This document shows positions 7,624-16,643 of a DNA stretch of 17,797 nucleotides, in pieces. Below the pieces are notes generated by a model. That model saw nothing but the letters and a program-made list of their open reading frames with translations, had not been told where the DNA came from and did no database searches. The stretch lies in NCBI GenBank assembly GCA_029747585.1, contig JAPEVF010000922.1:1-17797 (forward strand), written 5' to 3'. Both the position numbers and the translations under genes were made by a program. The stretch's first letter is position 1. The number at the start of each line of letters is the position of its first letter. The stretch comes from Pleurotus djamor (Eukaryota; Basidiomycota; Agaricomycetes; Agaricales; Pleurotaceae).

Positions 7624-9009
7624 CTAGAGTAGACCAGAGTAAGACAGAAGACCGATCAGATTTGAACAATCAAGAAAGAACAAACCGCGCGCGTCTTCGA
7701 CATCGTCCTTCACCTTCGCCACCTCCCACCACATGCGGAATACCGGTGGACTGGGGATACGAAGCACGGCTAGCCGTTCAAACCCATGACCCTCTCCTCC
7801 TCCTCCTTCTCCAGGAAGGAGAGCACCCTCGTTCTCATTAGCCGAACCTCTGAAGTACCGATGATAAGATGTGAAATGGTCCCTGGGTCTCGCATCTTCA
7901 GCGATATCGATCATAACGAGACTTGGGTGCTTGTCAAATAGGCGTTGGACGACGATGGTGTTGTTGAGTTTTATCCCTACCATGCGGATGTACTTGATGC
8001 GTTTTGAGGGGATGGATAGGAGCGATGGGAGTTGGAAGTCATCCCCCCTCTGAGAATTGGGGTATTGGATTCAAGGGATCGTGAGTTACGAGTTGAGTGG
8101 AGAACAATGAGAGAGAAGTAACGGAAGAGACGCACGCGAAAGTCAAAGAACACGGTATTGAGGTATTCAACAGCTTTGAGATTCTTCAGTATGGGGAGAA
8201 CGAGATCGCCCGTTGTGCATGCAAGACTCAACGTTCGTAGACGACCACATACGGCCGAGTCCAACCCTCGCTGTAAGAGACCCGAGTCCCTGACCTCCAA
8301 GTGTTCGAGGCGAGGAAATCGGTCTGGGGTAATCAAATGGAGGTGTTCCTGATAGACTTGGATGGTACGGACGTTCGATGACGTCACATTGGGAAGAGGA
8401 TCATCGTCTCGTGGAAGTGAGAGGAAACCCAAAGATGTTCCGGTGTGGATAATGCTCGCAGCGATCTGTGGGCTCCAAATATGGTGTAACTCCAAGTGTG
8501 TTAGCAGTTTCACGTTGGGCAGCGAGGGAAGTAGTGCGTGGAAACAGACTTCGGATGGGGAGATGCTGAGTCGCTGCAGGTTTACCAGGGAGGGGAAGAT
8601 CAACTGGGTGGTCGTGCAGTCGATGTAGGTAGCTTGAGCATATAAATCATAATGGGATACCAGGATCTTTGTGTATGATGCCAGCATTGGTTTTGAGGAG
8701 AAAGTCCGATGGAGTGTGGGGAGATGAGAATGGAAGAGGGATGTCCATGATTCCGGGGTTATGAGGGGTCCATAGGCATCTTCAACTGTGATCAAGAGGG
8801 ATTCATAGAATATTGGTGCGATAATGTCATAGAACTGATGAGACACGAGTAGAAGAGGCTTAAGATGATTTCGGCTACCGATGGGGGCGTTATCGACCAA
8901 GATCGCAGTCAATAATTCGGGCGGAAGCTGATTCGTGTCCTTAGCCGTTGAGTGTAAAGTAATGGTGGTTGGCGGTGCGCACCTGGAGTTCTGTACGGCC
9001 CTGAGTCAT
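7624..9009 (-). CDS. F-box/LRR protein copy B, three exons, 414 residues
   Basis: Exon 1 is 9009-8983 (MTQGRTELQ). Intron 1 is 8982-8928 (55 nt). Exon 2 is 8927-8136 (264 codons), intron 2 is 8135-8050 (86 nt) and exon 3 is 8049-7624. The start was chosen because copy A has the same arrangement: CTCCAG, GTGCG donor, then CAG directly before the CTTCC codons of L-P-P-E. Residues 10-55 form an F-box-like region (LPPELLTAILV, LLLVSHQFYDII). Irregular LRRs follow (NLQRLSI, LTHLELHHIW, RFPRLEHLEV, RLRTLSLACT). The last exon has FQLPSLLSIP, HPSLVMIDIAED, a Gly/Glu-rich loop and MWWEVAKVKDDVEDARG. Fungal F-box/LRR proteins recruit substrates to SCF ubiquitin ligases through Skp1; the substrate here is unknown. 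Its closest relative in the window is copy A. The last 20 or so residues (LFFLDCSN...) have no counterpart in copy D and may be a read-through tail. Confidence 0.75.
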
Positions 9010-9734
9010 TATACTATCTGATCCAACCATCCCGCCGTGAGGGAGCACGAGGACTCGATGTGGTAGATGGGAGTTGGAACGATCTCCCAGACAACCACCA
9101 AATCAACGGGCTAAGGGGCTTCCCGAGGAAATAGGAGTGCCTCAAAAGTGATTCTGATGCCCCGCTCTTGTGAGACGGTTCTGTCCCCAGAGTGTATCGG
9201 ATGCTCATATCAGCGGCTTCGGCGTCGTAGGCATTACAAATACTCGGAAAGAGTGTCAAGTTGCTCAAAAACGAGACATGGCCCGCACAACAGAGCTCAG
9301 CGAGCGGAAGATCCCCTCCTCCCCGTCATCGCTACCACCACGTATACCAGCGACCACCGCAATGACCTCCTGTATCTTTCCTTCTACGCTCACGGCTGTG
9401 ATATCAAGCCAAGCCCGAGCGGGATTGACACTGGGAGACGAGGTAGTGGCGACGGATGAAAAAAGGGAATGGTATCGAAATACACGCCGTACCGGGCTCA
9501 TTGGCTGGTCAACGCTCAGCCTTCGTTGCGTTCAACCTTACTCTAGACTTCGTCTCCAGTTAAACGATCAGCTCAAGCTACGCGTTTGCTTCTCTTTGAT
9601 GTTGGCCGTCTTTCATTTCTCATTTGTTAGCGACGTACATACATCACGGTCCGTGAACAATACATTGGCTCTCAAGAGATAAAACTGGATAGCGACAGCG
9701 GTACTCAATACTACGTATCGTATCCAACGAGTGA
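9010..9734. other. Intergenic; overlapping weak open frames, nothing assigned
   Basis: The span separates two minus-strand genes, copy B (start 9009) and the DUF6534-like gene. A plus-strand frame at 9170-9682 is open for 170 codons, and minus-strand frames at 9014-9268 and 9265-9501 are open for about 80. The plus frame ends in a hydrophobic stretch (FSLMLAVFHFSFVSDV) but starts in low-complexity Ser/Pro/Thr text, overlaps the minus frames and shows no family feature. I would not call any of them a gene. One TACTCTA lies at 9539. Confidence 0.25.
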
Positions 9735-9804
9735 TCATTTAGACACGACCATCGTCGCCTTCATCGCTACTGGTTTGTTTGACCTATCAACTTCAATAAG
9801 TACA

Positions 9805-11446
9805 CTAACCGAGAATGAGGAGATCGTGATACGAGGAACATACCGCGTTTTGACCAATACGAGGGGTGTCGAACACGGAAGTTGAGCTAGCCATTTCCTG
9901 GGTGATCCTGAATGATGGCATGAGTCCGCTTCCCTTTTCACTACCTGATTGTCCTTCAGATGAGGAGTTGCGCCAGACGATTCGGGCGTTCAGCGTCGCG
10001 AGGAGTGAGTTTGTGTAGAGTTTCGAGAGGAGAAACTCGGGGATGGTATATCTAACCGGTGGTGGTGAACAACTTGAGTGATATAAAGACGCGATCAACG
10101 TAATAAACGTACGGAGTGAATTTATCCTCGAAGTAGTGGAGCATCCCGTGGAAGAACAAGGCTGCGTCAAGAACGGTCAGAATCGCGGTCAGAGAGCCAG
10201 CGCCGACCAAAACTAGACACGAAGATGAGGAAGGAGAACATAAAAATTGAGAGGGAGGACTCACGTTGAGTCATTCGCATAAGCATTCCGTCCGTTTTCT
10301 TAAATCCAGTACGGCTCCTTGTCTATAGTAGATTTTCCTTCAGTAAGAGGCTCGTGTGCGAGAGAGACATGAGACATGCCAAAGTAACGATGAACGAGAT
10401 CGCGATGATGGTGTCGGCGATCGCAGAGGACAGGAGCCATACGAACGGGAAGTCGTAAGAGTTTTGTCGTTCGTTTCCCTCTCCTACATAAGCCATAACA
10501 CGAGTTCCTTGAGTGTAGGTCGCGATACCAAATCCTAGAGTAGAGTAGGGAGCGTTGGACTGGAGACATATCACATCATTTAGGGAACGGCTTACCCAAT
10601 GAAATACTCGAAATTATGGCAATGAAGGCACCGAGGAGATTAGAGCGGGAAAGGACCCTGACTCTCCACGCCATTGACCATTGAACGGCGGTGGAGATGA
10701 GTACCTAGAATACCTGGTTTAGAATTGCGACGCTCAGAGTGGGCGAGGGCCTATTACGGTCAACAAGGCATCTAGTCCAAGTGCTTTAGTGACTTAGCAG
10801 TTGAAATGATGTCGGAAACAACTCACTGGTTCGCATGACTGTTTCGGTTCGAAAGTCAGCACTCAGCGGGCACCCTCAAGTCCGCGTGGACGTACCATTG
10901 TCAATCATGAATTGGATGCTTAATCCTTGGAATTCGTTCGCGAAGTGATCTCCAGGGCAGGTATAATCTTCCTGAAATAGAAGACCATTCCACTCGCAGT
11001 CGACGACGTTGTACATAATGACCATGCTGTAGATGATCAAGGCTGTTTCCATTAGGAAGAGGTAGCCGACCTGTCACATTTGTCAGGGGTCCCAATGTAG
11101 AGTATCGCTTTCAAAAGAATCCTTTACCAGCATACGGACCCAGAGGGGGTCAGCTTTTTGTCCTCTCGATGAATGGATGTATGCAAATGTCTGATGACGA
11201 GTGAGTAGCTGTCTAAAGGTCCGCGACAGAACAAAGTATACTTGAACCAAAATTGCCTAACAGGGGGGTTAGTCAGGAAGAAGTGTTAACGGACAGTGTA
11301 ATCGTACCCCATAGAGAGCGATACCCAAGAAGAGACCAATAAATAAAAGAGAAGGACTAGAGTGTAGTGACTTGTGAATTCGACCGCTCTCCCAACGAGA
11401 AGAATCAACAAATCCACCTTATTATGTCCAGTATCATCGGCGCCAT
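9805..11446 (-). CDS. Multi-pass membrane protein, DUF6534-like, about 11-12 exons
   Basis: Exons: 11446-11418, 11356-11308, 11256-11242, 11190-11128, 11070-10896, (10838-10827), 10704-10596, 10534-10380, 10322-10265, 10212-10113, 10051 to about 9844. The ATG sits in ACCATGG, a strong start context. Membrane segments in order: LLFIGLFLGIALYG, VGYLFLMETALIIYSMVIM, VLISTAVQWSMAW, LLGAFIAIISSISLG, VWLLSSAIADTIIAISFIVTL, GSLTAILTVLDAALFF. Diagnostic of the Agaricomycete DUF6534 family are the A-D pair in segment 5, SRTGFKKTDGML on the loop after it, and LLSKLYTNSLLATLNAR. The family is abundant in mushrooms and its function is unknown. Most introns are 51-61 nt. The one at 10379-10323 fits only as GC-AG. 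Two joins remain unsolved: the 12-nt micro-exon (phase 1) does not meet the phase-0 acceptor at 10705, and the C-terminus either reads to 9805 or splices to a better-looking last exon ending at 9735 (VLIEVDRSNKPVAMK). A frameshift cannot be excluded. Confidence 0.72.
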
Positions 11447-11993
11447 GGTTATAGAGTCGGTAAAAGGATAGGCAAATAGTGGTGGTTAATGAGTATTGAT
11501 GATTGGCTTCCCTCAAGCTATGGCTCGTCTTTAAAGCCATCCTCCCTACCGACGAGGGATCCATCAGAAACCGAGGGCGCCACAGACCGGAACAAGGAGT
11601 TGTGAGTAAAATATCGTCACGACGGAGACGCCGGTCAGATAGATACACAGAAGAGATTTCCAAGCCGAAGTATCAACCAAGACAGGAGAATTCAGCGACT
11701 ATTGGAGAAGGAAAACGAGAGGGAACCACGGAGGGTGGACAGAAGTGATGCGGAGAGCGACCTTGCTCTACTCGGTTGCTGGGTCTGCGATAGATTATCA
11801 TCGCCGTTGTTCATCATCGAAGCAGATGCAGCGTGAGCCTTTAAGACGAGTATAGAAGTGGATATCAGACCAGTGTGGGTAGGCCAATACCAAAGTCCTC
11901 CCTATGCTTGAGGTGGGGCACTGCCAAAGGTCGACAAAGCGATTTCCGGATGGACAAATATTCGACTGTACCAGTGCCATTTATGTGAGATGA
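11447..11993. other. Intergenic between the divergent DUF6534-like gene and F-box relic E
   Basis: This holds the upstream region of the minus-strand membrane protein gene and whatever preceded relic E on the plus strand. A plus-strand open frame at 11503-11748 is Arg/Lys/Glu-rich and matches nothing. I find no upstream exons (F-box or LRR part) for relic E here and no promoter element that stands out. Confidence 0.3.
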
Positions 11994-12406
11994 CTGGGGA
12001 TTCCATCCAAAATTCTCAGGTATCTTTGTGTGCGATTCCCTCCGCTCTCAGCCGTCGAAGTGGAAGATGTATTCAATGCCCACCCTAGTCTTGGTATCGT
12101 TGACGTGGATTCAGGAATACCCGATGCCAATGTTGTCCACCGGTATCTTAGAGTCGGACGGAGAGGAGAAGGTAAAGGTTTTGGTGTGTTAGAGACGTTC
12201 CTCGTGCCCCATCCAAAGTGTTTGAATCATGGTGGGAACTTTGAGAAATTCGTGAAGACATTGAGGAAGCTTGGGGTAAGATATTTCACGATGGACAACT
12301 TGTGTTTGACGTCAACTCTTCCCCACTGCGATTTAGTCGACGGTATCTCGTACTGGGAACGAAACCATACGGGTTATCAGGATTCACACTCGGAGGATGC
12401 GGGTGA
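11994..12406 (+). pseudogene. F-box/LRR last-exon relic (copy E)
   Basis: The plus strand encodes a last exon like those of copies B and D. It reads LGIPSKILRYLCV, then HPSLGIVDVD and VVHRYLRVGRRGEGKGFGVL in one frame (from 11994). Near 12205-12212 the similarity jumps to another frame, where SKVFESWWEL matches the KVFESWWEM of copy D. That frame is at once interrupted by TGA at 12242-12244, where copy D has an arginine codon (EMREIRGDV against EL-stop-EIREDI). It then stays open to TGA at 12404. A frameshift plus a nonsense codon, and no F-box or LRR exon upstream, make this a dead fragment. A frame that ignores the shift is open to 12419 and could be mistaken for a gene. Confidence 0.8.
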
Positions 12407-14460
12407 CTGGATGGTTTGACTATCCAGCGGCGTGAAACATTCGGAATCGACGTGGTATTTTGTGGAATCTATGTGTATAAGACCACTAGGATGTGTCGTG
12501 TCCAATGGTACAAAGTATGCTCGCGAAGACTGGAAAGAGTACAAGTGAATAAGAACCAGCTAGAAAGCGGAGCAAGAAACCAAATAGAGTAGTAGGAAAG
12601 TAAGGTCTAAAAGGTGTGGACGAAGGGGAGAGTAACGGAAGGGTACGAAAGGTGGACGTGGACAAGATAGGTAACGAAGTCCTTCTGTCTAGAACTGAAG
12701 GTCATAGGTCTTGTAAAAAGGGTCGAATGGGCGGAAGAGCCGGCATGGCGAGGCTGATCCGAAAGTATACGCTCCAAGCGACATGACCAGCCTCTCAATT
12801 GCTCCCCGTGGAAGGGATGAAAAGGATCCCCCTTTCTCGCTTCGAATTTTGCCTCCTGCGTTCGACGAGAAGCAGCGGTGCGCGAGCTGGCAGACACTTT
12901 ACAAGTAGCGGAACCTGAACGACACGTTGGTGAGAATTTGAGTGGTACCGGGCGCGATAAGTAAGTCACTGCGAACGTGGAGCCGACCTCCTCGATATGA
13001 GTCTCTTGCGGGGAGGGGACTGCTCGCGCAGGCCGTAGTAGTGTTGTCAACGGATAGATCGTTGGCGACAATCCCTATTTCAGGCGAGCGTTGACGTAGA
13101 TATCTGAAACAGAAGCAGAGACATCAGCAACTGCTCGAGGTGAGAGAAAGAACGAGGACGAGCCGTTGTACTTGATGAAGTCGCTTGGGAAGACTGGACT
13201 CGGAGACGTTCAACCGCCAGTAGCACGGCTGTCCCCCCCCTCTCCCATTGATACCCACATCCCTCCGAGCCCTCCATCGCCCCACGCGGGAACCGAACTT
13301 CATCGAAACAACAACGACTAATGCCAGGCCATGTCGGAGATCTTCGAACATCGTTCAACGATCAGCCTATGGAATGGACAGCGCGCATAAGTCTGGTGTT
13401 CGCGGCTTGCGCAACGGTGCCGTCTCTGGTCGGTGACTGATAACGAGTAGGATAGCAAGCACTGACTATAGTTGTGTCAAGAGAAGATCACTGCGAAGAG
13501 AGGAGGAGCACATACCTTGAGTACGCGAAAAGGCGACCTCGAGCAGCAAAATGGCTGGAGGGCTTGATCACTGAGAGTCCAACACGGCGAATGAGTTGAT
13601 ACCCAGGTAAATGAAAGCCTAAGATAAGGTCTCAAGATCTCAGCGCTCAGCTACGGAGGAAAGGCATACGTTGGGTCACGTACCAGCATCCAATGTTCAG
13701 CACACAGCCACTACATTCAAATAGTGTCGTTGGCCTCGCGGTTCCCCTCACGACGACATAGCAACCTCGTTCAGAGAGTTTTCCTCGAGATCAAACGTCG
13801 ACTTCGGTACACGAAGAAAGTGAGCTTTTTGAAAGGAGCGAATGAAACGACTAGATTGCGTACGTTGACCGTGAGTCCCCCATCATTCAGCACTCCAAGG
13901 TTGCCTCGTGTGCGTCGGAGTAGTACTGCGGGATGGCGATTATTTGGGGCTTGATAAAACCGTATATGCCTTCCTGTAAGCTTCGCGAGCTTTTCTCTTC
14001 CATTTCAGTTATCTATAGGGTGTTTCGAGTGGCCAGGGCGGTTGGGTGTTGAAAAATGTGTACGGCCAAGGTCGTGGATGGTTGGAGGGGAACGATAATA
14101 AGCGCCGACAGTTAAAAAAAATTCAAATTATTCATCTTTTAAAGGAGAAATAGGAGGCTCCTCAAGGGGATGCAAATTCGAGGAAGTGGATGGTAGGCAT
14201 TCCAGCCCGAATTGAACTCAACTGAAATGAGTGCAGGGGAATGTGGGCGACATCAACCCACAACGACTCCGGATCTAAGTACTAGAAAGTATTGTCTTTC
14301 AACTCGACCCATATTGCACGGGTCCTTAGGCGTGTGTGTTTGCTTCATGATGTCCCATTACCGTTGCATCAGGGACTAGAAGAGAGGCGGTGCTTTAAAC
14401 ACAGCGATGGGGGTGTAATTTGACCAAAGTCCACAGGGGGTACAACGACGATTTTACCCC
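12407..14460. other. About 2 kb without a supportable gene
   Basis: Minus-strand frames at 12607-13071, 13080-13358 and 13124-13351 and plus-strand frames at 13248-13436 and 13724-13954 are open but overlap each other, and their composition (Arg/Ser/Pro-rich) is typical of chance frames. One minus-strand stretch reads more like protein (PSDFIKYNGSSSFFLSPRAV to DIYVNARLK, about 13190-13080), but no neighbouring exon fits it. It may be a gene relic. One TAGAGTA lies at 12585. I see no transposase, RNA gene or clear repeat here. Confidence 0.3.
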
Positions 14461-14535
14461 TTCCCCTTTTACATTGGTCTTGAAAATGGTGGGTCTTCGC
14501 TAAACTCTACGCTTCCTCGCTCATTCTGACACATC
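14461..14535 (+). promoter_or_regulatory. Probable core promoter and leader of F-box copy C
   Basis: The stretch directly before the ATG has an inverted CCAAT box (ATTGG at 14473-14477), pyrimidine-rich runs on both sides, and a short leader ending ACACATCATG with A at -3. There is no convincing TATA box. These are common features of fungal promoters; the call is positional. Confidence 0.3.
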
Positions 14536-15750
14536 ATGAAGCATACGAGCTCGCTTCCCAACGAGATATGGTCCCAAATACTCGAGGAAACCCTCAACCG
14601 ACGCACCCTCCTCCCTCTCCTATTTGTTTCAAAGCAGTTTTACCAAGACATTGTTCCCTTCCTCTATCAATCTATCCATCTCGTTGACCTCGGGGATCAA
14701 GATTACCTGTTCAAAGTCCTTCCCAGCACACCCATCTTCGTAAACGCTGTCGACAATCTACTCCTCGCCCTCCAAAGAAAGCCTCTTCTTGCATCGTACA
14801 TCAGTTCTTTTGGATGGTCAAGATCGGCATCCTACCGTTTTACGGAAACAACCTGTCGCACCCTCAAGCACATTTTTCCGTATTTATCTAGTCTAAAGCG
14901 CCTCTCCGTCGCTTCGCCCCCTGAGATCCGTATGGTCGATTTTCTGCGACGACTACTGCAATCTGTGCAGCTGACGCACTTTGAAGTCAATTCCTCCAAC
15001 CGCCTCTGGTGTAATGACGACCTTCGAGCTCTTATCCAACGATCCCCGTCGCTCGAGGTGCTCGACATGCCATTACCCTCCCTTTTGAAAGACGGTCCGG
15101 CTTGGATGAGCCTGGGGCGATTTCTCCCCAATCTACGCGAGCTCGAAGTATCGGCGTCGGTCTTCCATGCTTTCACGCCGCCATGCACGTCTTCGAACCT
15201 GGAAAGTATCATCGTGGATTTTAGAATTACTAGGGACACTGGAAATACCGCACTTCACCATGATTATTCGGTCTTCAAGAATATTCGATACGTGCAGCTC
15301 AGTTTTGATCATCCCCAAGAACAACTTAGCTTTCAGAGACTCTTATCACAGCTGGATCGTGTCGAGTATCTGCGAATTACCGCGCCGATGGAGTTCACAG
15401 TACGTCTCGCGTTTTTTATTCTTATTCCTATCCGTCCTTACCTAGAGTATGCACCACCATTTCAGGAAGAATTCGTCCTCGCAATGCCTTCACAAAACCT
15501 CATGTATCTCTCTCTCGGTTCCAAGCTTCTCCCCACTCGATATGCTTCCACCGTACCTAAATTATTCGGCAAATTTCCTTCTCTCGTGTTAGTGGATTTC
15601 GCGCCTCATCACAGTGGAGAATCGTGGTCGGCTGCTCGGACCTCTCGTCGAAATCCACGAGGCATGAAAATGGTAAGCAATAGAGTACCGTTGGAATTGA
15701 GGTCGTGGTGGGAGCAGGTTGAACAGGAAGTAAGAGCTGAGAGTGTGTAG
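14536..15750 (+). CDS. F-box/LRR protein copy C, 382 residues after splicing
   Basis: The frame opens MKHTSSLPNEIWSQILEETL, an F-box start, followed by LLPLLFVSKQFYQDIVPFLY, the second F-box helix. LRR-like units follow (SLKRLSVASPPE, LTHFEVN, SPSLEVLDMP, NLRELEVSASVF, VEYLRIT), then PSLVLVDFAPHH and the tail SWWEQVEQEV. The whole span is open (404 codons), but 15400-15465 (GTACGT...TTTCAG, 66 nt, no stop, phase 0) lies exactly where copies A, B and D have their last intron, and its translation breaks the LRR pattern. The likely coding sequence is therefore 14536-15399 joined to 15466-15750. Unlike A and B there is no separate first exon. The predicted role is substrate receptor of an SCF ubiquitin ligase; the target is unknown. 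It has no visible defect and is quite diverged from A and B. Confidence 0.85.
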   Translation: MKHTSSLPNEIWSQILEETLNRRTLLPLLFVSKQFYQDIVPFLYQSIHLVDLGDQDYLFKVLPSTPIFVNAVDNLLLALQRKPLLASYISSFGWSRSASYRFTETTCRTLKHIFPYLSSLKRLSVASPPEIRMVDFLRRLLQSVQLTHFEVNSSNRLWCNDDLRALIQRSPSLEVLDMPLPSLLKDGPAWMSLGRFLPNLRELEVSASVFHAFTPPCTSSNLESIIVDFRITRDTGNTALHHDYSVFKNIRYVQLSFDHPQEQLSFQRLLSQLDRVEYLRITAPMEFTVRLAFFILIPIRPYLEYAPPFQEEFVLAMPSQNLMYLSLGSKLLPTRYASTVPKLFGKFPSLVLVDFAPHHSGESWSAARTSRRNPRGMKMVSNRVPLELRSWWEQVEQEVRAESV

Positions 15751-15779
15751 TACTCTGCATTAATAGGGGAATTCAAACC

Positions 15780-16270
15780 TGCGATTTGGACGCGATTTGG
15801 ACGTGATTTGGGCTTGATTCCAGGATGATTTGGATTTTGATTTGACTCAAAAATCCATCCGAATCAAATCCTAGCTTTGATACCCCCACCTTTTGTAGTG
15901 ATTTCGGCGGATTCCAGGTTGATTTGCGGTTGATTTGAGGTACGCTTCGGATACCGCCGAGCGGAGTCGTAACTCCTCCTAGTTCTAACCAAATGGCCGA
16001 GGAATTTCGCTCTTGTACGTCTGTTCATTTTCCCGTATGCGCACTCGTCGTCTTTCAGACATTTATCTAGCACGAGCGGACTCTTTTATAGTGCTACAAA
16101 CGGTGTGTGTGTCTCAGACCTAACACAACCCGATCCAGGGGTCATTCAACCCCCGATACGTTCGCCGTGCTACGGTGCTTTGCCGAAATCGCTGGTCAAA
16201 GCGAAGTTCGCCGAGTGTTCTCCAAATCAAACCCCAAATCAAGTTCAAATCATTTGCTTTGAACTACCCT
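15780..16270. mobile_element. MITE-like noncoding unit with 11-bp GATTTGG subterminal repeats
   Basis: Between convergent copies C and D the left part (15780-15850) is a degenerate tandem array of an 11-bp unit: CGCGATTTGGA twice, then CGTGATTTGGG, CTTGATTCCAGG, ATGATTTGGAT. More copies follow at 15899-15940 (TTGATTTGCGG, TTGATTTGAGG). The right end (16220-16250) carries the same motif on the other strand (CCAAATCAAACCCCAAATCA). Such inverted subterminal repeats without coding capacity resemble miniature inverted-repeat elements. Sharp ends and target-site duplications are not visible, so the boundaries are approximate. The inner part (15940-16200) shows no gene. Confidence 0.4.
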
Positions 16271-16643
16271 ATTGTACACGTATTTGAAGTGAAGGATACC
16301 TTTCACTGCCTATTTCATCTCCTGGTATCATTCGGTTTCAGTAATACAGTTCTCCGCTCGGGATCGAAGTCGTCTTCCTTCTATACATATCCTCTTCACG
16401 ACCGTTTTTCCTGCCAGTCTGCGACTTTCTCATCTTTCATTTTTCATCTCCCCCTTCACTTTCCTGCGTCTTGCGCTTGGTTTTCCCGCTGACACAATTC
16501 AACTATTCATGTCATCCACATACTGCTCTCCACTATTGCGAGAATTTCGCATCAAGTACGATGACCCATCAACTAGATTCAGATGGTGGACGGTTAGTTC
16601 TTGTAAGAAAGGTACAGTAATAGAGACTCTTGATGAAATTACT

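Noticed and set aside
11503..11748. Plus-strand Arg/Lys/Glu-rich 81-codon frame
   Set aside because: Low-complexity basic composition, antisense to the upstream region of the membrane protein gene, no splice or family support.
14832..15239. Minus-strand 135-codon frame
   Set aside because: Antisense shadow of the middle of F-box copy C, with no domain features.
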